From the NCBI GenBank assembly GCA_016290295.1, contig JAEETJ010000024.1:1-40679 (forward strand): DNA of 40,679 nt. The letters run 5' to 3'. This stretch comes from Bacteroidales bacterium. Its GTDB lineage: Bacteria > Bacteroidota > Bacteroidia > Bacteroidales > WCHB1-69. Below, piece after piece: positions 14,150 to 22,215 of the stretch (position 1 is its first letter; every line of letters starts with the position of its first letter). Under the pieces are notes generated by a model. The model saw only the letters and a list, made by a program, of their open reading frames with translations, made no database searches and was not told the DNA's origin. The translations under genes were made by a program, and so were the position numbers.

Positions 14150-16023
14150 TGAGCTCTATGCGTCGATTCCTTTTCACCTGCCTGCTTGTCATCGTGTCTT
14201 CGTTGGTGTTTGCCCAGCAAACCCCCGACGAACAATTGGCCATTCAGTATTACAAAGATGCTGAGTATGAAAAAGCAGCCGAACTGTTCGATAAAATCCC
14301 TCTCACGAAAAGAAACTCCTATATTTACTACTATCACTTCCAAACGCTGTCGGAACTGCGTGACTACGACAAACTGGAAAAATTGGTCAAAAAGCAAAGT
14401 AAACTTTTCCCTGAACAGCAACGCTATAAGGTTGATTTGGGTTATGTCTATGAGCTGTCGAACCAACCTGGCAAAGCGGAAAAGGAATACCAGTCCGCAT
14501 TGAAAGATGTGGTGGCCAAAGATTACAATATCAGAGACTTATACAGTGCTTTTCTCGCCAAAGGCAAAAGGGAATATGCGCTAAGCACCTTGATAAAGGG
14601 TCGTTTTTTATTGAATGACAATAAAATATACTCCAAGGAAATCGCGGGCATTTACAATCAGTTAGGCAGAACTGACAAACTTTTTGAAGAAGCCCTCGCT
14701 TTAATTCAAGACAACGAAGCCAAATATCTTCCCCAAGCGGAAGAAATCATTCAGAATGCGCTCGCGGATGATGAAAATCAGCAGAAGTATCTGACTATAA
14801 AGACCATGCTTCAAAAAAACATGCAGAAATATCCCGAAAATGACTGTTATACCCTATTGCTGACATGGGTATACCAAGTCAACAAGGATTTTCCTGAAGC
14901 ATTGATATTGGCCAAGGCCTTGGATAAAAAGAACAATGAAGACGGATCCCGCTTGGTGCAACTGGCGGTAAGTGCTGAACAGAACCGCAACTACGATGTC
15001 GCCATTGAAGCATTGGAATACGTGGTGGCCAAAGGCAAAGACGGTGACCAATACGACAATGCCATTAACAGATTACTGAACATCAAGTATCAAAAGATAT
15101 CCACCACCTATCCCGTTAATATGACGGAAGTAGTCAATCTGGACAAAGAATACAAGAATTATGTTGCCGAAAAAGGTCTGGCCTCCTGCTCTACTGATTT
15201 GATATTAAAATACTCATCCCTTTTGGCATTCTACCAGAACAAAGCCGATGAAGCCACGCAATTATTGGAAGAAGCCATTAAAAACGCCAGCAGGGAAGCA
15301 AAGCAGATGAACGAATACAAGGTTCAACTTGCTGACATACTGTTATATACCAATAATATTTGGGATGCTACTTTATTGTACTCCCAAGTAGATAAAGACA
15401 TGCCCAATGATGAAATTGGACAAAGTGCCAAGTTCAAAAATGCCAAACTCTCATTTTACATCGGTGAGTTTGCCTGGGCAAAAAGCCAATTGGACGTATT
15501 ACGTGCCGCCACTTCCAAACTGATTGCCAATGATGCCATGTATTTCTCATTGCTGATTTCGGATAATGAGGAAGAAGACGAAGAGGAGGAGGATGGTGAA
15601 GAGGAAGACACTCTGCTTTTTTCCGGACAAAAAGTCAATATTCCCTTGCAATACTATGCTAAAGCCGATTATCTGCTGTTCCAGAACAAAGTTGACGAGG
15701 CTTATACCATGTTCGATTCTGTTATCACCCTGTCGCCCTTTGGCACTTTGGTAGATGATGCTCTTTATCAGAAAGCGCTTATTCTGATTAAAAAGAAAGA
15801 TTATCTGACCGCAGAACAATTGCTGCGTAAAATTGAAGAATCCCACTATACAGAACTACTGGCTGATGATGCCCTCTTCAAATTGGGAGATTTATACGAA
15901 TATTATATTCATGATCCCAACAAGGCCATGGACTGTTATCGCAAGCTGATGCGAGATTTTCCATCCAGTTTATATGTCAACGACGCCCGCAGTCGGTATA
16001 GAGCCCTGCGTGGTGATAATTAG
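14149..16023 (+). CDS. Exported tetratricopeptide-repeat protein
   Basis: The 624-residue protein has an N-terminal signal (MSSMRRFLFTCLLVIVSSLVFAQQ). It is built almost wholly of TPR-like helical pairs, for example AIQYYKDAEYEKAAELFDKI (about 31-50), LGYVYELSNQPGKAEKEYQS and ALFKLGDLYEYYIHDPNKAMDCYRKL near the end. An acidic linker (NEEEDEEEEDGEEED, about 473-487) interrupts the repeats. TPR proteins act as scaffolds; the location suggests the periplasm or the outer-membrane inner face. The A of its ATG is the last base of the serS stop, and rsmA follows after 8 bp, so the three genes form one unit. The precise partner is unknown. Confidence 0.85.
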   Translation: MSSMRRFLFTCLLVIVSSLVFAQQTPDEQLAIQYYKDAEYEKAAELFDKIPLTKRNSYIYYYHFQTLSELRDYDKLEKLVKKQSKLFPEQQRYKVDLGYVYELSNQPGKAEKEYQSALKDVVAKDYNIRDLYSAFLAKGKREYALSTLIKGRFLLNDNKIYSKEIAGIYNQLGRTDKLFEEALALIQDNEAKYLPQAEEIIQNALADDENQQKYLTIKTMLQKNMQKYPENDCYTLLLTWVYQVNKDFPEALILAKALDKKNNEDGSRLVQLAVSAEQNRNYDVAIEALEYVVAKGKDGDQYDNAINRLLNIKYQKISTTYPVNMTEVVNLDKEYKNYVAEKGLASCSTDLILKYSSLLAFYQNKADEATQLLEEAIKNASREAKQMNEYKVQLADILLYTNNIWDATLLYSQVDKDMPNDEIGQSAKFKNAKLSFYIGEFAWAKSQLDVLRAATSKLIANDAMYFSLLISDNEEEDEEEEDGEEEDTLLFSGQKVNIPLQYYAKADYLLFQNKVDEAYTMFDSVITLSPFGTLVDDALYQKALILIKKKDYLTAEQLLRKIEESHYTELLADDALFKLGDLYEYYIHDPNKAMDCYRKLMRDFPSSLYVNDARSRYRALRGDN

Positions 16024-16031
16024 TCTTTGCC

Positions 16032-16799
16032 ATGCCTCTTGTCAAACCCAAAAAGAACTTAGGACAGCACTTTTTGCAGAACGAGGATATTGCTCGGCAA
16101 ATTGCGGAAAGCATTTCCACAGCGCCCGAAAACGTCCTTGAAATCGGTCCTGGCATGGGTGTGCTGACAAAATACCTGATCAACCATCATTATCCGCATT
16201 TCAAAGTGGTGGAAATAGACCGTGAATCTGTTGACTATCTGGAGCAACACTATCCGGATTTACAGGGCAATATCTTGTCTCAAGACTTTCTGCGCCTGAA
16301 TTTGGATACGATATTTTCCAATAGTTTGACCATCATTGGCAATTTTCCCTATAACATATCCTCCCAGATACTATTCAAAGTACTGGATTACAAAGATTTA
16401 GTCAACGAAGTGGTGGGTATGTTCCAAAAAGAGGTAGCCGAACGTGTGGCTGCTGCACCGGGCCACAAGCAATATGGTATTATAAGTGTTTTATTGCAAG
16501 CGTTTTATGATATAGAATATTTGTTCACAGTAGATGAGCAACAATTCTTTCCGCCTCCTAAAGTCAAGTCAGCGGTAATACGTTTGATCAGAAATCCGGA
16601 AAAGAAATTACACTGTTCTGAGAAGTTATTCAAGCAGGTGGTGAAGACAGCCTTCAACCAGCGCAGAAAGACTTTACGCAACTCGTTAGGCCAGTTTGAC
16701 TTTCTAGAGGAATACAGGCAAAACACCATCTTTGGCAAGCGTCCTGAACAGTTGAGCGTACAAGAATTTGAAGAGATATGCGCTAATATTATTATCTAA
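16032..16799 (+). CDS. rsmA: 16S rRNA (adenine1518/1519-N6) dimethyltransferase
   Basis: RsmA (KsgA) dimethylates two adjacent adenines in the 3' hairpin of 16S rRNA late in 30S assembly. The 255 residues have the family start KPKKNLGQHFLQNEDIARQI and the S-adenosylmethionine loop LEIGPGMGVLTKYL (about 37-50). The acidic residue VVEIDRE, the catalytic NFPYNISSQIL (about 105-115) and the C-terminal PPPKVKSAVIRL also match. It is last in the serS-TPR-rsmA unit, and a perfect 28-bp palindrome 42 bp downstream may end transcription. Confidence 0.96.
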   Translation: MPLVKPKKNLGQHFLQNEDIARQIAESISTAPENVLEIGPGMGVLTKYLINHHYPHFKVVEIDRESVDYLEQHYPDLQGNILSQDFLRLNLDTIFSNSLTIIGNFPYNISSQILFKVLDYKDLVNEVVGMFQKEVAERVAAAPGHKQYGIISVLLQAFYDIEYLFTVDEQQFFPPPKVKSAVIRLIRNPEKKLHCSEKLFKQVVKTAFNQRRKTLRNSLGQFDFLEEYRQNTIFGKRPEQLSVQEFEEICANIII

Positions 16800-16841
16800 A
16801 TAGAGCACCTCTTCTTTCCCCTATTATTTCATTTAAAATAA

Positions 16842-16869
16842 GTAGAGACGTGCCATGGCACGTCTCTAC
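16842..16869. repeat. Perfect 28-bp palindrome beginning GTAG
   Basis: The half-site is GTAGAGACGTGCCA and its exact complement follows. It is between the convergent rsmA and C10-like genes, where it could fold into a hairpin in either transcript, though no T-run follows. A copy with one mismatch lies at 23908-23935. Confidence 0.9.
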
Positions 16870-16901
16870 AAAATATATACTTTCAAATAGGTATTCCGAA
16901 A

Positions 16902-19223
16902 CTATTTCACAATGAATTTCTGGATAGTTTTTCCTGTAGGGGTATTCAGGTGCAGGAAATAAATTCCGCTGGCCAGATTTGAAACAGGAACTTTGTAAAT
17001 CTGTGAACCGCCATTGTGGTTGATTTCGTCATTGTACAAGATCTTACCGCTCATATCCACTACGTTCATGCTGATTTTCTGAGCATCGCCAGTCAGGTCA
17101 ACATTCAAGAAATTGGTAGCGGGGTTAGGATAGATATTGATATCTGAAAGACCGCTTTCCTGGTTGATACCCAAGATGGTCCAGTATTCCAATTCGAAAC
17201 CATCGCCTTCCATCCAGTGGTCGGTAACGAATCTTACTCTCATCTTGCTAGCATCCACGCTATAACCACCAACACCTGGCCAATTGAATACGTCAAATTT
17301 GTACAGTAATTCGGGATTGGTTTCAATAGTGGTGATTTCAATAAAATCGCCATATTTCAGGTCAAATTTTGAGAAGTCAATATAATAACCCACTGCGTCC
17401 ACTGTTTTAATTGTCCATGAACAAATAGTATTTGCTGCGTATGGTTCATCATCGCTAGTGATACCGTTAATAGCTTCCTCGGCATTAGGATCCGTGTCAG
17501 CAATAACAGGTTGATTTTTGTCAACCAACACATAATGATAATTGGTCAAGCTCTGGCTCGGGGCACATACTGAAAGATCACTTTGGTCGTATGTGGCTGC
17601 ATATTCCAATACAAAACCATAATCTTCAATAGTATCATTAGAAGTAAAGGTTACTAACACCTTATCAGAATTTACTGTAAATGCATTGGGCAATGCAGGC
17701 ATATCAAAAGTAACCTGTTGAGAAGAACCTTGGGTTTGGTCGGTAGCAGCTGCGGTGAGGTACTGACCAGAGAATGACTGAATCAAATTAGCAGCATTGA
17801 CTTCTTCACCTGAATAGATAGAAATAACGTCATTATTTGCTTCTGTATTCAAACGTTTGAAGGTAAAGGTATAGCTGCTGGCATTCGGAGCAGCAATCAG
17901 CCATTGTCTGTTAGAATTGCTTTGGTATTTCATATTACCAGCACCATCACAAATAGTACCAGCCTTTGCAGTGACTTCACTTTCACTAACAATAGGTTTT
18001 TCGATATTTTCAGCATCCGGTTGCAGATATCTGATTACACTTTCGCCAGATTTGTATGAGAAGTTATTACTCGGATACATGTAATATGCTTTTTTCATTT
18101 CGTTACCGGTTGTGGTAGGAGAAAGGTTCACATGGAGGAATAAATTTCCATTTGAACCAGTACCGGTCATATATTTATAACCATCCACCACCATGCACAT
18201 ATTATTCAACAATTCGGGTTCTTTGTATGCGGAATAGAACACCGGACGTCTTTCTTTCAATTCTGAAATCACATAATCAGCCATCCAAACGCTATCATCT
18301 TGAATTTCTGTGGGTCTAAATGTCATTTGAGCATCATTGGAAAAACCCCAATATTGTTTCAAGGCATTAAATGCGTTTATAGGTTCTGTTTTGGTTTTAT
18401 TGTTGAAATTTCTTTCTGCGCTATAATCGGTCAATGCGGTAGCACCTGTATGGAACAACAATTTTGCGACTTCACCATTATAGTTGCTAATGGCTGAAGT
18501 CATAGCATCATAATTATATTCCACATTATTGAGGTTCACAAATATACGAGGATAAGTTTCCTGGAATGCACCCCAATCAATATAGGAAATATAACTTACA
18601 CCACCAGAACCTTGGGTAGGATAGCGGTAATAATTGATGATTGAAGCCATAGCTACAGCAGCATTACCAACAGTTGTACGATAATCCTGACTGTTAGCAT
18701 CGGCATGACCATCAAATGGGCAATATTGATTGTAATATTGTTTCTGGCCCCAGCTGGTGGTCAAAAGAGGCTGGCACTCGTTAACAGTCGCATCCTTGCT
18801 TTTAGAGAAGTTTGACGTATTGTAACGGTTCCATGCTTTGGTAGCAGCAGCGTTGACAGGCATTTGAGCTGTTTTAGCTTGCTGAATGTCTTTCTTATAG
18901 CCGTCACAGAAAGCTGCATTTTCTTTGCAATTTTCATAATTTGACTCATACGAGAAAGCTACCACAGGATAGTAAAGTTCTGTAGCGGAAACAATCACAA
19001 AACCCTGATTGTTCAATTGAAAGCGATAGAACAAAGGTTCACCATTCTCGTCGGTTTCCGTATGTTTCAAAGTCAAATTAATGCTGGCGGCATTAATATA
19101 GCATTGTTCGACTAAGAAATTGGTCGCTGTTTGCTTGGCTTCGTTTACAGACACAACTGGCTTTGTGGCAAACGAAAAAGAAAATAAAGAAACCAGAATG
19201 AATAAAAGAATAGATTTTTTCAT
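16902..19223 (-). CDS. C10-family (streptopain-like) protein lacking catalytic residues, T9SS-exported
   Basis: The 773-residue protein starts with a signal peptide (MKKSILLFILVSLFSFSFA) and a propeptide-like region with EAKQTATNFL. The C10 peptidase region follows. Where active enzymes read TGCVATAxAQI, this one reads VGNAAVAMASI, so the catalytic Cys is Asn (about residue 187). Where they read GGHAFVxDGxD, it reads NNMCMVVDGYK, so the catalytic His is Met (about 342). The LHVN motif survives but WGWGG does not. Two CUB-like beta domains follow (about 415-560 and 575-690), then a type-A T9SS sorting domain ending LASGIYFLHLN and IQKFIVK. It should be a surface pseudo-protease. The MKK start was chosen as it begins a proper signal peptide. 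Confidence 0.8.
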   Translation of the reverse strand: MKKSILLFILVSLFSFSFATKPVVSVNEAKQTATNFLVEQCYINAASINLTLKHTETDENGEPLFYRFQLNNQGFVIVSATELYYPVVAFSYESNYENCKENAAFCDGYKKDIQQAKTAQMPVNAAATKAWNRYNTSNFSKSKDATVNECQPLLTTSWGQKQYYNQYCPFDGHADANSQDYRTTVGNAAVAMASIINYYRYPTQGSGGVSYISYIDWGAFQETYPRIFVNLNNVEYNYDAMTSAISNYNGEVAKLLFHTGATALTDYSAERNFNNKTKTEPINAFNALKQYWGFSNDAQMTFRPTEIQDDSVWMADYVISELKERRPVFYSAYKEPELLNNMCMVVDGYKYMTGTGSNGNLFLHVNLSPTTTGNEMKKAYYMYPSNNFSYKSGESVIRYLQPDAENIEKPIVSESEVTAKAGTICDGAGNMKYQSNSNRQWLIAAPNASSYTFTFKRLNTEANNDVISIYSGEEVNAANLIQSFSGQYLTAAATDQTQGSSQQVTFDMPALPNAFTVNSDKVLVTFTSNDTIEDYGFVLEYAATYDQSDLSVCAPSQSLTNYHYVLVDKNQPVIADTDPNAEEAINGITSDDEPYAANTICSWTIKTVDAVGYYIDFSKFDLKYGDFIEITTIETNPELLYKFDVFNWPGVGGYSVDASKMRVRFVTDHWMEGDGFELEYWTILGINQESGLSDINIYPNPATNFLNVDLTGDAQKISMNVVDMSGKILYNDEINHNGGSQIYKVPVSNLASGIYFLHLNTPTGKTIQKFIVK

Positions 19224-19264
19224 AGCTATGTATTTTATTTGCATTATATTTCTATATTAGGTGG

Positions 19265-19272
19265 CAAAAATA
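19265..19272 (-). promoter_or_regulatory. -7 box of the C10-like gene
   Basis: The minus strand reads TATTTTTG, 41 bases before the chosen ATG at 19223. Confidence 0.6.
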
Positions 19273-19320
19273 CAAAAAAAATCCATACTATGCACGTTTG
19301 CACAAAAAAATAACTAACTT

Positions 19321-19794
19321 TTAATCATGATGATAGGGCTCATTGTGTAAAATAGTGAACGCTCGATAGAGCTGTTCCGTAAAAATAAGGCGTGTCATCA
19401 AGTGCGGAAAAGTAAGTTTCGACAATGAAATTTTAGCATTTTGACGCTGGTACACCGCCTCCGAAAAACCGTATGCGCCGCCTATGACGAAGACCAGTTT
19501 TTTGATTCCGCTGTTCATTTTTTGCTGTAAAAAATTGGCGAATTCCACCGATGAGATTTCCTTTCCTCGTTCATCCAGGAGTACAACACAATCTGAAGGA
19601 GATATTTTTTTGAGCAACAGCTCGCCTTCTTTCCGTTTCTGTTCCTCAAATGACATGGATTTGGTGTTTTTCAGATAGGGAATAACCGCCATGTCAAAGT
19701 TGTTATACAGCTTGATTTTTTTGATGTACTGACCCAATGCTTCCTCGAAAGCATCCGCATTTTCCTTGCCAATACACAAAAGTTCTATATTCAT
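19321..19794 (-). CDS. rlmH: 23S rRNA pseudouridine1915-N3 methyltransferase
   Basis: RlmH is a SPOUT-fold enzyme that methylates pseudouridine 1915 in helix 69 of 23S rRNA on assembled ribosomes. Its 157 residues are normal. It begins MNIELLCIGKENADAFEEALGQYIKKI, has DCVVLLDERGKEISSVEFA and the knot segment FVIGGAYGFSEAVYQR, and ends LIFTEQLYRAFTILHNEPYHHD. The last stretch is the invariant family terminus. It lies downstream of sufCD in the same direction, separated by a 225-bp gap that contains repeats. Confidence 0.96.
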   Translation of the reverse strand: MNIELLCIGKENADAFEEALGQYIKKIKLYNNFDMAVIPYLKNTKSMSFEEQKRKEGELLLKKISPSDCVVLLDERGKEISSVEFANFLQQKMNSGIKKLVFVIGGAYGFSEAVYQRQNAKISLSKLTFPHLMTRLIFTEQLYRAFTILHNEPYHHD

Positions 19795-19851
19795 GCTTAC
19801 ATTTCACTGCTTTGAGCTTGAATAGAATTCAAAGTTCAGAATTCAAGTTAT

Positions 19852-20017
19852 ACTACCCCGCCCTTCGGGCACCTGTTGGGGCTTCGCCCCCGTTCTCCTC
19901 CTCGCTCGGCATAGCCAAAGCAAGCTTTGTTTCTGCACTCGCTCCTTCGTCAACCCTAATAGAAGGGGAATTTAAATTTCATTTGCTAATTAACCAATTT
20001 GCTAATTTGCTAATTAA
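19852..20017. repeat. Intergenic hairpin and AT repeats between sufD and rlmH
   Basis: Two tight hairpins, GCCC-TTC-GGGC (near 19860) and GGGGC-TTC-GCCCC (near 19876), have the same three-base TTC loop as the mini-hairpin arrays on their reverse strand. The AT-rich CATTTGCTAATTAAC tail shared with 178 and 7726 follows at 19980-20017. The part between (19890-19975) shows nothing else. Confidence 0.7.
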
Positions 20018-20019
20018 AA

Positions 20020-21408
20020 TTATATTTTGCTCAGATCTATCTTAAACGAGAAGCTTTTCGCCTCGCCACAGGGGAACGCACAATGACTGCAAGCGGACAG
20101 TTCGCCGCTAAGACGTTTTTGGGTCATATCCAACAAACGCTCACGCAAAGAATCGATTTCCACAAAGTTAACCACCTCATTAGCAAATGCATACATCAAC
20201 AGAGCCCGGGCATTGCGTTCGCAAATACCTCTGGATTTCAGGTAGAATAAAGCTTCCTCATCCAACTGGCCAATGGTGGCACCATGACTGCACTTTACAT
20301 CATCGGCATAAATCTCCAGGAACGGCTTGGTCGTGATTCTCGCCTCATCCGTCAAAGCTATATTTTTGTTAGTCTGATAAGCGGAAGTGCGCTGAGCCTG
20401 CGATCTGACAATAATATGCCCGTTGAAGTTCGCACGAGACTCATCATCAGCAATACCTTTGTACAACTGATAACTTGTGCAATCCGGCACCGCATGGTTT
20501 ACATACACCTGATTGTCAACAAATTGCTTTTTATCAACCAAATACAAACCATATAATTTGGCATCCGCAAACGGCTCTGTCAAATCCACATGAATCATAT
20601 TGCGTAAAAATCCCGCATTGAAGGTGATGGCGTTGGAAAAGAAGGTGGAATAAGTTTTCTGATGCACAAAAATATGATTCAGCTCCATAGTCTGTGCATC
20701 TTTATTCTCCATTTTATAAAAATTCAAATGGGCACCCTCTTCCAGCATTATCTCACTCACATTATTGGTAAAACTCAGGTCATGTTGCAAGGAGTCGTCG
20801 CACTGTACCAATGACAGGGATGCATGCTTACCTAAAATCACCAAGTTGTGGTTATTTATCATCAGTTTCTGCTGACTATTGACAATAGAAACGAATTGCA
20901 TCGGTTTTTCCACCGAAACATGGTCTGGCACATAGACAAAGAAACCGTCATTGAACAGAAGTTCGTTGAGACGTACAAACTTGTCGGCCTTGTCTGAATA
21001 AAATTTAGCCAGATGCGACAGTACCAAATCAGGATACTGATCCACAGCCGCCATGAGACTGCCCACAATCACCCCATTGGGGAAGGTGGTCAAGGGAGCG
21101 TTTTTATGAACATACCAACCGTTCAGCATCGTGAACATGTCCGTGTTTATATCACTAACATTGCATTTAAAATACTGTTCTACAGGTTGATATGGATTTG
21201 CTTCCAATTGGATATCGTAGGAAGAGGAGATCTGTTTCTCGATAGGAAAATGGCGCCATAACTCATCTTTTGAATTGGGAAGTCCTTCTGAGATGATTTG
21301 GTTTAATGCCTTTTCCCGCATAGCGGAAACCCTTGACTGTTCGTCATCGGGCAGTTTTGACTTCACTTCGGCAAACGTCTGTTGCAAATATTGAATAAAC
21401 TTCTCCAT
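20020..21408 (-). CDS. sufD: Fe-S cluster assembly protein SufD
   Basis: SufD is the scaffold partner of SufBC in sulfur-mobilisation Fe-S cluster assembly. The 462 residues have a variable N-terminal helical part and the SufBD beta-helix core. The core includes NFNGHIIVRSQAQRTSAYQTNKNIALTDEARITTKPFLEIYADDVKCSHGATIGQLDEEALFYLKSRGI, split as the usual DVKCSHGAT and ALFYLxSRGI motifs. It lacks the SufB-type extended N-terminus. The C-terminal helix carries CSHCAFPCGEAKS, an extra cysteine cluster. It begins one base after the sufC stop, so the two are coupled. Confidence 0.92.
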   Translation of the reverse strand: MEKFIQYLQQTFAEVKSKLPDDEQSRVSAMREKALNQIISEGLPNSKDELWRHFPIEKQISSSYDIQLEANPYQPVEQYFKCNVSDINTDMFTMLNGWYVHKNAPLTTFPNGVIVGSLMAAVDQYPDLVLSHLAKFYSDKADKFVRLNELLFNDGFFVYVPDHVSVEKPMQFVSIVNSQQKLMINNHNLVILGKHASLSLVQCDDSLQHDLSFTNNVSEIMLEEGAHLNFYKMENKDAQTMELNHIFVHQKTYSTFFSNAITFNAGFLRNMIHVDLTEPFADAKLYGLYLVDKKQFVDNQVYVNHAVPDCTSYQLYKGIADDESRANFNGHIIVRSQAQRTSAYQTNKNIALTDEARITTKPFLEIYADDVKCSHGATIGQLDEEALFYLKSRGICERNARALLMYAFANEVVNFVEIDSLRERLLDMTQKRLSGELSACSHCAFPCGEAKSFSFKIDLSKI

Positions 21409-21409
21409 A

Positions 21410-22174
21410 TTAGTTCAGTTTGCCTGCGTTATACTCTTCTTTAATCCACTCGTATCCCCTGATTTCCAATTCTTTAGCCAATTCTTTCGGACCGGATTTC
21501 ACAATTTTACCATCAAATAAAATATGTACAATATCTGGCACGATATAGTCCAGCAAACGCTGATAATGGGTAATGACAACTGTAGCGTTATCCTTGGTTT
21601 TCAGTTGGTTAACGCCATTGGCAACGATACGCAAAGCATCGATATCCAGACCCGAATCTGTTTCGTCCAAGATGGCCAAGGTGGGTTCGAGCATTGCCAT
21701 TTGGAAAATCTCGTTTTTCTTTTTTTCACCGCCGGAGAAACCTTCGTTTACTGAACGATTGCTCAGTTTGGCGGTCAATTCCACCACCTTTTTCTTTTCC
21801 TCCATCAGTTTGAGGAATTGTGCACCTGACAAAGCTTCTTGTCCTCGATATTGGCGGATTTCATTCAGGGCGGTACGCATAAAATTGGAAATACTCACCC
21901 CTGGAATCTCCACTGGATATTGGAAACCGATGAAGATACCCTCGCGGGCACGCTGTTCCACCGGCATTTCCAGCAAGTTTTTTCCTTTATAAGTAATACT
22001 TCCTTCGGTAACCTCAAAAATCTCCTTGCCGGCAATCACTGATGCCAAGGTACTTTTTCCTGTACCATTCGGTCCCATAATAGCATGAACCTCACCCGGA
22101 TTGATTTCCAGATTAACGCCTTTCAATATTTCTTTTCCTTTAATGGAAACATGTAAATTTTCAATTTTAAGCAT
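21410..22174 (-). CDS. sufC: Fe-S cluster assembly ATPase SufC
   Basis: SufC is the ABC-type ATPase that drives conformational change of the SufB-SufD scaffold. The protein of 254 residues starts MLKIENLHVSIKGKEILKG. It has Walker A GPNGTGKST (34-42), the ABC signature FSGGEKKKNEIFQ, and Walker B LAILDETDSGLDIDAL. I trimmed 51 codons from a longer reading frame because the added part matches nothing and overlaps the neighbouring gene. A -7 box also lies upstream of this ATG. sufB, normally adjacent in Bacteroidota, is absent; the gene upstream is a subtilisin. Confidence 0.95.
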   Translation of the reverse strand: MLKIENLHVSIKGKEILKGVNLEINPGEVHAIMGPNGTGKSTLASVIAGKEIFEVTEGSITYKGKNLLEMPVEQRAREGIFIGFQYPVEIPGVSISNFMRTALNEIRQYRGQEALSGAQFLKLMEEKKKVVELTAKLSNRSVNEGFSGGEKKKNEIFQMAMLEPTLAILDETDSGLDIDALRIVANGVNQLKTKDNATVVITHYQRLLDYIVPDIVHILFDGKIVKSGPKELAKELEIRGYEWIKEEYNAGKLN

Positions 22175-22192
22175 AGTCAAAATTTTGGAGTG

Positions 22193-22200
22193 CAAAATTA
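22193..22200 (-). promoter_or_regulatory. -7 box of sufCD
   Basis: The minus strand reads TAATTTTG, 18 bases before the sufC ATG, between the subtilisin stop and sufC. It indicates that sufCD is transcribed separately. Confidence 0.65.
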
Positions 22201-22215
22201 CGGATTTTTTTCCAT

